Of a stretch of DNA of 16,629 nucleotides, positions 6,952 through 13,454 are shown in pieces. The position numbers and the translations under genes are program-made. The stretch is from positions 1 through 16,629 of the forward strand of contig CAZLBV010000191.1 of the NCBI GenBank assembly GCA_964557845.1. Direction: 5' to 3'. The notes under the pieces were generated by a model that worked only from the letters and a program-made list of their open reading frames with translations, was not told the DNA's origin and did no database searches. Numbering within the stretch: the stretch's first letter is position 1; each line of letters starts with the position of its first letter. Source of the stretch: CAZLBV01 sp964557845. GTDB taxonomy: Bacteria; Acidobacteriota; Aminicenantia; Aminicenantales; Aminicenantaceae.

Positions 6952-9540
6952 TTGATAAAAAATAAACAAGAAATCGAGATAGAGAGTTTACTCAGAGGCA
7001 TCCAGAAACCAGGAAGATACACCGGTGGCGAATTTAATTCAATTAAAAAAGACCCGGCCAAAGTTAAAGCCAAAGTGGCTTTGGTTTTTCCAGATGTATA
7101 TGAGATCGGAATGTCCTACATTGGGCAAAAAATACTCTATCATTTAATTAATTCAAAGGACGAATATTTAGCCGAAAGGGTTTTTAGTCCCTGGATAGAT
7201 CTAGAAAACAAATTAAGAGTCCAGAATGTACCACTTTTTTCGCTTGAGAATCGGATCCCGCTTTTTCAATTTGATATACTCGGTTTTTCTCTTTTGTATG
7301 AATTGAATTATACCAATATTTTGACCATCCTCGATCTCGGAAAGATTCCTTTACGATCACTGGATAGGGGAGATGCTCATCCCCTTATAATCGGGGGGGG
7401 GGCCGCGGCAGTTAATCCAGAACCGATTGCAGAATTTTTCGATCTATTTCTTATCGGGGATGGGGAGGAAGCAATTTTTGAGGTGTTGGACAACTATGTC
7501 CAATTAATTGACGGAGCAAAGAAGCGACCTGAGATTTTAGAGGAATTATCTAGGATAAAAGGCATTTATGTTCCCGCACTTTATGAAACATATATACCTG
7601 ATGGGATATCTTTATCAGCCGTACGTCCTGTTAACAAAGCGATTTTTCCGGTAAGAAAAAGGATTCATTATCCTTTTGATGAGGCTCCTTTTCCTGATAA
7701 ATTTGTAGTTCCTAATACTAAAATAATTTTTGATCGGGTTGCTGTTGAAATTGAACGGGGATGTCCGCAGAAATGCAGGTTTTGTCAGGCATCTCAGATA
7801 TATTTCCCGCCCCGTATTAAGAATCCAGGATACATTATAGATAAAGTACTCAACAATGTAAACTCAACCGGGTATGAAGATGTTTCTCTCTCTGCTTTAT
7901 CGGTAAGTGATTATCCCGGTTTAAAAGAAATGGTTGGATCCCTCATGCACATCTTAAGTGAGAGAAAGATTTCCCTTTCTCTGCCCTCTCTTCGTCCGGG
8001 AGGTTTAACAAGAGAAATAATGGAAAGTATTTTAAAAGTAAGAAAAACCGGTGTTACCCTGGTTCCGGAAGCAGGAACCGAGCGTCTTCGCCGGGTAATT
8101 AATAAATCACTTAATGAAGATGAGATCAAGGACGCGGTTGTACAAACATTTTCGCATGGATGGCATCTGATAAAACTCTATTTCATGGTCGGTCTTCCCA
8201 CAGAGAATCAAGATGATCTTGTTGGAATAGTTGACATGGTTAAAACGATTTATGGTTTGGGGCGGAACATACTTAAGAGGCCTCCTCAAATAAATCTGAG
8301 TATATCTTCTTTTATTCCCAAACCCCATACTCCATTTCAATGGGTGGCTATGGATTCTGAAGAAAGCCTGAATGAAAAACATATTTTTTTAAGAAATAAT
8401 CTGAAAAATATTCGATCGATTAAATTTAAGAATCATCCTGTCCAGAATTCTTTATTAGAGTGTGTGTTTTCTAGAGGCGACCGCCGGCTTTCTCCGATAA
8501 TTTTGCGAGCATGGAAAAAAGGCGCCAGATTCGATGGATGGAGCGACCAATTTGATTTTCAACTGTGGAAGGATGCTTTTAAAATCGAAAGGCTTGATTA
8601 TCAAGAATACCTTAAGAGAATTCCTGAAAGCTCAATACTTCCCTGGGATCATATATCTACAGGAATAAAAAAGGAATATCTCTTAAAAGAATTAAATAAG
8701 GCTTTAAAGGAGGAAAGGACAGATATTTGTGAAAAAACTGACTGTAAGGAATGCCTTGGCTGCCTCTATCCTCTGTGGTATAAAAAAAATTATACTCCTA
8801 AACAGTATCCCTCTTATTTACACGTAAATGAGCCTAAAGGTCAGTCGATCAAGACTCATTGTTACCGGATGTTCTATGAAAAAAAGGGGATCGCAAGATT
8901 TCTTTCTCAAATTGATGTGAATAACATTTTACAACGCACCTTAAGACGGGCAAATATCAAAGTATTAATTTCACAAGGATTTCATCCCAAGATGGTAATT
9001 AAAACTTTACCTGCTCTGCCTCTAGGAATGGTAGGAAAGGCTGAAGTAATTGAATTCTTGTCGACCAGTTTTATCTCTGTTCCTGATGATCTTCATCGGA
9101 TCAATACTCTCCTTCCTGAAGGATTCCGTTTTTTCCGTGTAGAGGAAAAGTCAGAGAATGATCTTACTTTGACCAATGATATTGGGAGCATAATCTATTC
9201 TTTTGAGATTAAGGAAGAAGAGGTAAAGCAGACTGTTGAAGATAAAATTAAAGCCCTGCCGGAAAGTAGGAAAGGAAAGCAGGAAATTTCTGTGGTTGAC
9301 CTGTTAAAAAGCTATTTTGATAAAAAAAACATTCCCTTTATTGATGTCAAATTTGATACCAGATCTGAAAAAATTGTCTTTGAACTGCCTTTTTCCAATA
9401 AAAAAATGGTTCGTGCTCAAGATATTGTCAGCGAAGTTTTTAATGTTTCCGAACCGGTTTATTTTATGGCAAGAGAAGGAGTACGGTTTAATAAGTCAGA
9501 CATCAAAACATTTATACAACTGTCAAAAAATAAAACTTGA
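6952..9540 (+). CDS. Radical SAM protein of TIGR03960 type fused to a DUF2344 (TIGR03936) domain
   Basis: This is an uncharacterised radical SAM enzyme of 862 residues. The N-terminal part (about 35-200) resembles a B12-binding fold with FPDVYEIGMS (46-55), the motif IIGGG.AAVNPEP and GDGEEAI. The radical SAM core carries the cluster motif C271-x3-C275-x2-C278 (RGCPQKCRFCQAS). Before the C-terminal domain is a second cysteine group, C593, C598, C601, C604, which could bind another Fe-S cluster or zinc. From about residue 650 (HCYRMFYEKKGIARFLSQIDV) the chain matches the DUF2344 radical-SAM-linked family, a separate gene in many Firmicutes. The TTG start at 6952 follows AAGGCGGAG (6941-6949). 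The gene lies 19 bases after rodA and is probably co-transcribed. The substrate is unknown; tRNA or other RNA modification is only speculation. Confidence 0.85.
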   Translation: MIKNKQEIEIESLLRGIQKPGRYTGGEFNSIKKDPAKVKAKVALVFPDVYEIGMSYIGQKILYHLINSKDEYLAERVFSPWIDLENKLRVQNVPLFSLENRIPLFQFDILGFSLLYELNYTNILTILDLGKIPLRSLDRGDAHPLIIGGGAAAVNPEPIAEFFDLFLIGDGEEAIFEVLDNYVQLIDGAKKRPEILEELSRIKGIYVPALYETYIPDGISLSAVRPVNKAIFPVRKRIHYPFDEAPFPDKFVVPNTKIIFDRVAVEIERGCPQKCRFCQASQIYFPPRIKNPGYIIDKVLNNVNSTGYEDVSLSALSVSDYPGLKEMVGSLMHILSERKISLSLPSLRPGGLTREIMESILKVRKTGVTLVPEAGTERLRRVINKSLNEDEIKDAVVQTFSHGWHLIKLYFMVGLPTENQDDLVGIVDMVKTIYGLGRNILKRPPQINLSISSFIPKPHTPFQWVAMDSEESLNEKHIFLRNNLKNIRSIKFKNHPVQNSLLECVFSRGDRRLSPIILRAWKKGARFDGWSDQFDFQLWKDAFKIERLDYQEYLKRIPESSILPWDHISTGIKKEYLLKELNKALKEERTDICEKTDCKECLGCLYPLWYKKNYTPKQYPSYLHVNEPKGQSIKTHCYRMFYEKKGIARFLSQIDVNNILQRTLRRANIKVLISQGFHPKMVIKTLPALPLGMVGKAEVIEFLSTSFISVPDDLHRINTLLPEGFRFFRVEEKSENDLTLTNDIGSIIYSFEIKEEEVKQTVEDKIKALPESRKGKQEISVVDLLKSYFDKKNIPFIDVKFDTRSEKIVFELPFSNKKMVRAQDIVSEVFNVSEPVYFMAREGVRFNKSDIKTFIQLSKNKT

Positions 9541-9559
9541 GTCTTTTTTATAAATAACC

Positions 9560-9588
9560 TTGACTGAATAGTTCCAGAATAATATCAT
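9560..9588 (+). promoter_or_regulatory. Sigma70-type promoter for the acyl-CoA dehydrogenase gene
   Basis: TTGACT (9560-9565), a 17-base spacer and TATCAT (9583-9588) form a near-consensus promoter in the 82-base gap after the radical SAM gene. Transcription would start near 9595, giving a leader of about 28 bases. It implies that the dehydrogenase is a separate transcription unit from the elongation operon. No convincing terminator is seen before it; there is only a T run at 9543-9549 without a GC stem. Confidence 0.6.
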
Positions 9589-9610
9589 TTCAAAAATTCA
9601 AGATGAATAT

Positions 9611-9617
9611 AAGGAGG
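9611..9617 (+). promoter_or_regulatory. Ribosome binding site of the acyl-CoA dehydrogenase gene
   Basis: AAGGAGG lies five bases before a GTG codon at 9623 and decides in favour of this non-ATG start. Confidence 0.75.
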
Positions 9618-9622
9618 AAAGA

Positions 9623-10774
9623 GTGATTGATTTCAGTTTGACCGAGGAACAAATAGCCCTTCGGGATATGGCTCATGAGTTCGCTGCCAAAGAAATGAGA
9701 CCCAATGCCGCCAGATATGATAAAGGAGATGAATTCCCAGAAGAAATTATGCAAAAAGCATTCGAGGTCGGATTTACTACCTGTGAAATACCTAAGGAAT
9801 ATGGAGGAGGCAATTTATCCCATCTAGATACCATAATAATCAGTGAAGAACTTGCATGGGGTTGTGCTGGTATGTATACAACTATAATGGCCAGTTCTCT
9901 GGCATTTACTCCCATAATTCTTTTTGGAACACATGAACAGAAACAAAAGTTTTTAACTCCTTTTACTGAAAAAATGTCTCTCGCGGCTTTCTGCCTAACT
10001 GAGAGAGAGGCCGGTTCGGATGCAGGTGCATTAAAAACTAAGGCAAAATTGGTTGGTGATGAATACATTATAAATGGGGCAAAATGTTTTACTACTAACG
10101 GTGGAGTCGCCAGTCTTTATATTGTTTTTGCTTTGACAGATCCGGAAAAGGGAGCACGAGGGATAAGCGCTTTTATCGTTCCTCGAGATACACCTGGGGT
10201 CGTCATTGGAAAAGAAGAAGACAAAATGGGGCATCGAGCCTCGAATACAACCGAAGTGTTTTTTGAGGACGTTAAGGTACCGGCTTTTAATCTTTTGGGT
10301 AAAGAAGGAATCGGGTTCATCATTGCCATGAAAACTCTGGATAAGACCAGAGCTCCTGTGGGAGCAGGAGGTGTTGGAGTTGCTCGGGCGGCTCTTGAAT
10401 ATGCAATTGATTATTCTAAGACCAGAGTTCAATTTGGAAAGCCAATTGCTCTTTTCCAACATCTTGCCTTTAAGATGGCCCAATATGCCACTGAGATCAA
10501 TGCTGCGCGTCATCTGGTTTGGAATGCTGCTTGGCTGCTCGATGAGGGAAAACCATGTGGCAAGGAATCTGCCATGGCTAAATTTTATGCCTCTGATGTT
10601 GCCTGGAAAGTCGCCAGCGGATGTCTGGAAATATTCGGAGGATATGGGTATATGAAAGATTATCCTATGGAAAAACTGGTCCGGGACGCAAAACTGCTGC
10701 AGATCTATGAAGGAACTAATGATATCCAGAGATTGGTGATTTCGAGGGAGATTATAGGCCCCATTAAGAAATAA
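9623..10774 (+). CDS. Acyl-CoA dehydrogenase
   Basis: This FAD enzyme oxidises acyl-CoA to trans-2-enoyl-CoA and passes electrons to electron-transfer flavoprotein, in fatty-acid or branched-chain amino-acid breakdown. The 383 residues are the family's usual length. Visible motifs are the N-terminal DFSLTEEQIALRDMAHEFA, the FAD/substrate segment FCLTEREAGSDAGALKTKA (about 120-138), DKTRAPVGAGGVGVARAALEYA, and the C-terminal IFGGYGYMKDYPMEKLVRDA. The closing YEGTNDIQR contains E363 at the position of the catalytic base of short- and medium-chain dehydrogenases. The start is GTG with a strong Shine-Dalgarno. It has its own promoter, and no etfAB or enoyl-CoA hydratase gene is nearby, so chain-length preference cannot be inferred. 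The specific substrate is unknown. Confidence 0.93.
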   Translation: MIDFSLTEEQIALRDMAHEFAAKEMRPNAARYDKGDEFPEEIMQKAFEVGFTTCEIPKEYGGGNLSHLDTIIISEELAWGCAGMYTTIMASSLAFTPIILFGTHEQKQKFLTPFTEKMSLAAFCLTEREAGSDAGALKTKAKLVGDEYIINGAKCFTTNGGVASLYIVFALTDPEKGARGISAFIVPRDTPGVVIGKEEDKMGHRASNTTEVFFEDVKVPAFNLLGKEGIGFIIAMKTLDKTRAPVGAGGVGVARAALEYAIDYSKTRVQFGKPIALFQHLAFKMAQYATEINAARHLVWNAAWLLDEGKPCGKESAMAKFYASDVAWKVASGCLEIFGGYGYMKDYPMEKLVRDAKLLQIYEGTNDIQRLVISREIIGPIKK

Positions 10775-10837
10775 GAAGAAAAACGACAAAACATAGAGAA
10801 TAAAGTCATAAAAAGAAGTTTAATTCAGAGTAAAAAT

Positions 10838-10851
10838 ATCTAATATTAGAT
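10838..10851. repeat. 14-base perfect palindrome
   Basis: ATCTAATATTAGAT is its own reverse complement. It lies 64 bases beyond the dehydrogenase stop. Being purely AT-rich it may be chance or a protein-binding site; no function can be assigned. Confidence 0.4.
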
Positions 10852-10926
10852 CATTCAATATTTACTTGTTTAATAGACCAGGCGAATAAAAAGTTAGGGA
10901 AAAAACAATAAACGAAGGAAGTATTT

Positions 10927-10949
10927 TCTCTTTTGGGTATAAAAAGAGA
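10927..10949. terminator. Weak hairpin between convergent genes, possible terminator
   Basis: TCTCTTTT (10927-10934) and AAAAGAGA (10942-10949) can pair around a 7-base loop. It lies just past the stop of the exbD-like gene and downstream of the dehydrogenase, where a bidirectional terminator would be expected. The stem has only three G-C pairs and no T run follows on either strand, so the call is weak. Confidence 0.25.
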
Positions 10950-10974
10950 TCATACTTGATATAAAGCTGATTGA

Positions 10975-11367
10975 TTACATGTCGTCTTCTGTAAAAAGTT
11001 CAGGAATTATACCTGTTACTTCAACGCCTGCACCTTTTGCGATATCGATGAGTTCCATTACTCTTTGAAAAGGGAGTGTTGAATCAGCTCTTATAAAAAT
11101 GGTCTTGTCTTGTCTCACATCATATTGCTGTTTAAGATATTCAGCTACTTGGTCAAATTCAAATTCCATCTGATTAATATCAACTCTTCCGCTTTTAAGT
11201 AGAGTTGCCACAATAATGCCTTGAGGTGTAGCGCCTTGTTCCTGGGAAGTTTCCGGAAGTTTGACGTCAATACCTTTTTGCACCGTAGGTGTAATAACCA
11301 TAAAAATGATAAGCAGCACCAATAAAACATCACAAAGAGGAACAACATTGGGTTCAGCTTTAGCCAT
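10975..11367 (-). CDS. ExbD/TolR-family energy-transducing membrane protein
   Basis: Proteins of this family pair with ExbB/TolQ as a proton-driven motor that powers outer-membrane transport or envelope integrity. The 130 residues show a very short cytoplasmic N-terminus, one membrane helix starting at PLCDVLLVLLIIFMV, and a periplasmic domain ending in TEDDM. D13 sits at the position of the channel aspartate (D25 of E. coli ExbD), and PNVVPLCD matches the family's conserved entry motif. The ATG at 11367 has AAGGAGG (11373-11379) five bases upstream. A longer frame to 11430 is excluded because it would run through the promoter. No exbB, tolQ or tonB is adjacent, so the partner must be elsewhere. 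exbD and tolR cannot be told apart here. Confidence 0.9.
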   Translation of the reverse strand: MAKAEPNVVPLCDVLLVLLIIFMVITPTVQKGIDVKLPETSQEQGATPQGIIVATLLKSGRVDINQMEFEFDQVAEYLKQQYDVRQDKTIFIRADSTLPFQRVMELIDIAKGAGVEVTGIIPELFTEDDM

Positions 11368-11401
11368 ATTTGCCTCCTTAATTCTACTCTTAACATAATT
11401 A

Positions 11402-11430
11402 ATTTTAAGAAATAGCCCGAAAAAAGTCAA
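11402..11430 (-). promoter_or_regulatory. Sigma70-type promoter for the exbD-like gene
   Basis: On the minus strand TTGACT (11425-11430), a 17-base spacer and TAAAAT (11402-11407) match the sigma70 consensus well. A transcript would have about 28 bases before the ATG at 11367. The -35 box is inside the dyad at 11420-11449, shared with the promoter of the gene on the other strand. Confidence 0.6.
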
Positions 11431-11449
11431 ACTGTTATTTGATTTTTTT
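11420..11449. repeat. Dyad joining two divergent promoters
   Basis: AAAAAAGTCAAA (11420-11431) and TTTGATTTTTTT (11438-11449) are inverted with 11 of 12 positions matching and a 6-base centre. The inner part is formed by the -35 boxes of the two outward-facing promoters. It could therefore be a shared operator or simply the result of two similar -35 boxes placed back to back. Confidence 0.5.
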
Positions 11450-11467
11450 AGATTTGGTACTTATATT
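11439..11467 (+). promoter_or_regulatory. Sigma70-type promoter for the TIGR04076-type gene
   Basis: TTGATT (11439-11444), a 17-base spacer and TATATT (11462-11467) precede the small gene starting at 11526. The leader would be about 50 bases. The -35 box lies on the right arm of the shared dyad. Confidence 0.5.
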
Positions 11468-11525
11468 TAAATTGAAAAAGGAAAATTATTTTTTTTGAAT
11501 GATTAAGTTAAAAAGGAGATACGCA

Positions 11526-11795
11526 ATGAAAGAATTAAAAATTGAAGTTGCGGAAGTTAAAGAGAGGTGTGGAGCCAAACATAAAAAGGGAGATGTGTTT
11601 TATATCCGAGGAGAAGGAACCATACAGATCCCCAAAGGGAAGAAATTTTGCATCTATGCGATCAACAGCATGTTTCCGTTTCTTACCACAAAACAGCACG
11701 AAGATGAGCTCCCTAATGATAACTGGGTGAAAGAGACAGAATATCTCTGTTGTCCTGACCCCAAGGGAGTTGTCTTTAAAATAACAGCTCTATGA
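11526..11795 (+). CDS. Small TIGR04076-type protein of unknown function
   Basis: The 89-residue protein matches the pattern of the TIGR04076 family: an opening beta strand (KELKIEVAEVKERCGAKHKKGDVFYI), then GEGTIQIPKGKKFCIYAINSMFPFL, and a closing YLCCPDPKGVVFKI. It has cysteines at C15, C42, C75 and C76. These would allow metal binding or disulfide chemistry, but no function has been established to my knowledge. The ATG at 11526 follows AGGAG (11514-11518) at 7-base spacing; an upstream in-frame start at 11499 has no such site. It is transcribed divergently from the exbD-like gene, and its stop codon lies inside the end of the convergent cstA, with a 6-base overlap. The family call is from remembered motif pattern. 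Confidence 0.75.
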   Translation: MKELKIEVAEVKERCGAKHKKGDVFYIRGEGTIQIPKGKKFCIYAINSMFPFLTTKQHEDELPNDNWVKETEYLCCPDPKGVVFKITAL

Positions 11796-13454
11796 GTCTT
11801 TATTAAGAGAAAGTGTGAAAAGGATTTTTCTGGCATCATAAACAATTATCAGTGCTAAGATTATCAAGATAATACTGATGGCAGCTAAAAAATACCCGCC
11901 GGCTCTGAAAAAATTAATCCCTTGATAGATAAGAGCAGCTAAGGTTGTCATCAACATAAAATAGGCAGGAATGATCGTATATTTTTTAGGTCTTTTAACA
12001 CCTACCAAATAAGAGGAAACAACGATCAGTGCAAGGGCAGCCACCAATTGATTGGAGGCTCCAAATACCGGCCAGATAGCTTTGTATCCTTCTGTAGCTC
12101 CTAAGAGCGCAGCTAAGATAAGAATAATGGCTGATGATACCCATCTGTTCTGCAAAACTGGATACTTTTTATTCAGAAGCTCACTGAAAATGAATCGACC
12201 TAAACGGGTTCCTGTATCTAATGAAGTAAGTACAAAAGCATTCAACATGACCATACCGAAAAAAGTCCCAAAAACCAGGGTGAGACCGGGGATAGAAGAG
12301 AGGAGTTTGCCAAAACCAACTGCAAAGGCTTGAATAGGATCTCCCATTTCTGTCATCAAATATTGAAATCCAAATTGCTTATCTATGCCGGCCGGATCCC
12401 AAGTAAGGGCTGCGGCGGCAATAAAAATAACTAATCCGGCCAGAGCCGATTCGGTAAGCATACCTCCAAAACCTATCATTTTGCCGGCTTTTTCTGTAGG
12501 AAGCTGCTTGGCAGTGGTACCGCCTGCGACTATGGAATGGAAACCTGATATCGCCCCACAGGCAATGATCACGAATAAGATCGGCCACAAGGGGCCACCT
12601 TTGCTATTAAAAGAGATAAAAGCAGGGGCTTGGATCGAAGGGTGAGTGAAAATTAGACCTAAGTAACCAACTCCTAGTCCAAGGAACAAGATCCAGGTGC
12701 TTATATAATCCCTCGGCTGGAGTAAAAACCAGACCGGTAAAGAGGATGCAAACAAGCTGTAAATAATCAGCACGTAAAACCATATGGAAAGCGGAGAAAG
12801 GCCCATGACCTGATCAGGCAGGCTGATGGGGTAATTTTGTCCTAAGTAGATAAACGAGAATAGAAGTACCAGAGCCAGAATAGTAGCGGCCACGACATTG
12901 AAATTTTTTTTATAGATCAGCCAACCCATTACCATAGCTATAAATATCAAGCCAAACGTCGGGATCACTATTTGGGGTTGGGAGACCAGAGTTTGAGAGG
13001 CAACTACAGCAAAAACAGCAATGACTAAAGCCAAAGTCAACCATAAAAACAGAGAAAAAATGATCTTTGTTCGTTTTCCTAGTGTTTTTTCTGAAATATC
13101 TGCCAGGGAAGTCCCTTTATTATGAACCGATACCATCAAGGAAGTATAGTCATGGACGGCACCCATGAATACACTCCCGACAGCTATCCAGATAAGAGCT
13201 CCCAACCAGCCGAAATAGAGAACACCAAGAAGAGGCCCTAAGATCGGCCCGGCACCCGCGATAGAGGAAAAATGATGCCCAAATAAAAGCGATTTTTTGG
13301 CCGGGGAATAATCGATGCCGTCACATAGCTCATGTGCAGGCGTCGGCCGGCTGTCATCAACTTGGGCCACCTTTTTCACTATGATATTTCCATAGATCTT
13401 GTACCCCGCGACAAGCCATAAGATAAGGATTGCAGCGATTATTAATACATTCAT
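11790..13454 (-). CDS. cstA: CstA-family carbon starvation / pyruvate transporter
   Basis: This polytopic inner-membrane protein belongs to the CstA family, whose members take up pyruvate (E. coli CstA and BtsT) and have been linked to peptide use during carbon starvation. The 554 residues include the family hallmark GHHFSSIAGAGPILGP (59-74) and AVHDYTSLMVSVHNKGTSL, followed by many membrane helices and a C-terminal helical block. It is shorter than E. coli CstA (about 700 residues), as in many non-enteric members. The ATG overlaps the stop of the upstream OPT gene as ATGA (13451-13454), so the two are translationally coupled. No promoter of its own is evident. The substrate here (pyruvate or peptide) is not settled by the sequence. 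Confidence 0.93.
   Translation of the reverse strand: MNVLIIAAILILWLVAGYKIYGNIIVKKVAQVDDSRPTPAHELCDGIDYSPAKKSLLFGHHFSSIAGAGPILGPLLGVLYFGWLGALIWIAVGSVFMGAVHDYTSLMVSVHNKGTSLADISEKTLGKRTKIIFSLFLWLTLALVIAVFAVVASQTLVSQPQIVIPTFGLIFIAMVMGWLIYKKNFNVVAATILALVLLFSFIYLGQNYPISLPDQVMGLSPLSIWFYVLIIYSLFASSLPVWFLLQPRDYISTWILFLGLGVGYLGLIFTHPSIQAPAFISFNSKGGPLWPILFVIIACGAISGFHSIVAGGTTAKQLPTEKAGKMIGFGGMLTESALAGLVIFIAAAALTWDPAGIDKQFGFQYLMTEMGDPIQAFAVGFGKLLSSIPGLTLVFGTFFGMVMLNAFVLTSLDTGTRLGRFIFSELLNKKYPVLQNRWVSSAIILILAALLGATEGYKAIWPVFGASNQLVAALALIVVSSYLVGVKRPKKYTIIPAYFMLMTTLAALIYQGINFFRAGGYFLAAISIILIILALIIVYDARKILFTLSLNKDS

Larger units (their letters stand above)
10775..10974. other. Convergent intergenic region without a gene
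   Basis: These 200 AT-rich bases separate the ends of the dehydrogenase and the exbD-like gene. No credible ORF or RNA gene is seen. The region contains a 14-base perfect palindrome (10838-10851) and an 8-base inverted repeat (10927-10949) that could serve as weak termination structures. Neither has the GC-rich stem plus T run of a classical terminator. Confidence 0.6.

Noticed and set aside
9603..9626. A 7-codon frame just before the dehydrogenase, ending over its GTG start
   Set aside because: It has no ribosome binding site of its own, and its codons simply run through the AAGGAGG of the real gene.
10031..10789. A 252-codon open frame on the minus strand opposite the acyl-CoA dehydrogenase
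   Set aside because: It lies entirely antisense to a well-supported enzyme gene, its translation has no recognisable motif or sensible composition, and it has no ribosome binding site. It is a shadow of the codon pattern of the real gene.
11368..11430. N-terminal extension of the ExbD-like protein by 21 residues
   Set aside because: It would include the promoter and the Shine-Dalgarno of the shorter form. The ATG at 11367 fits the family's N-terminus.
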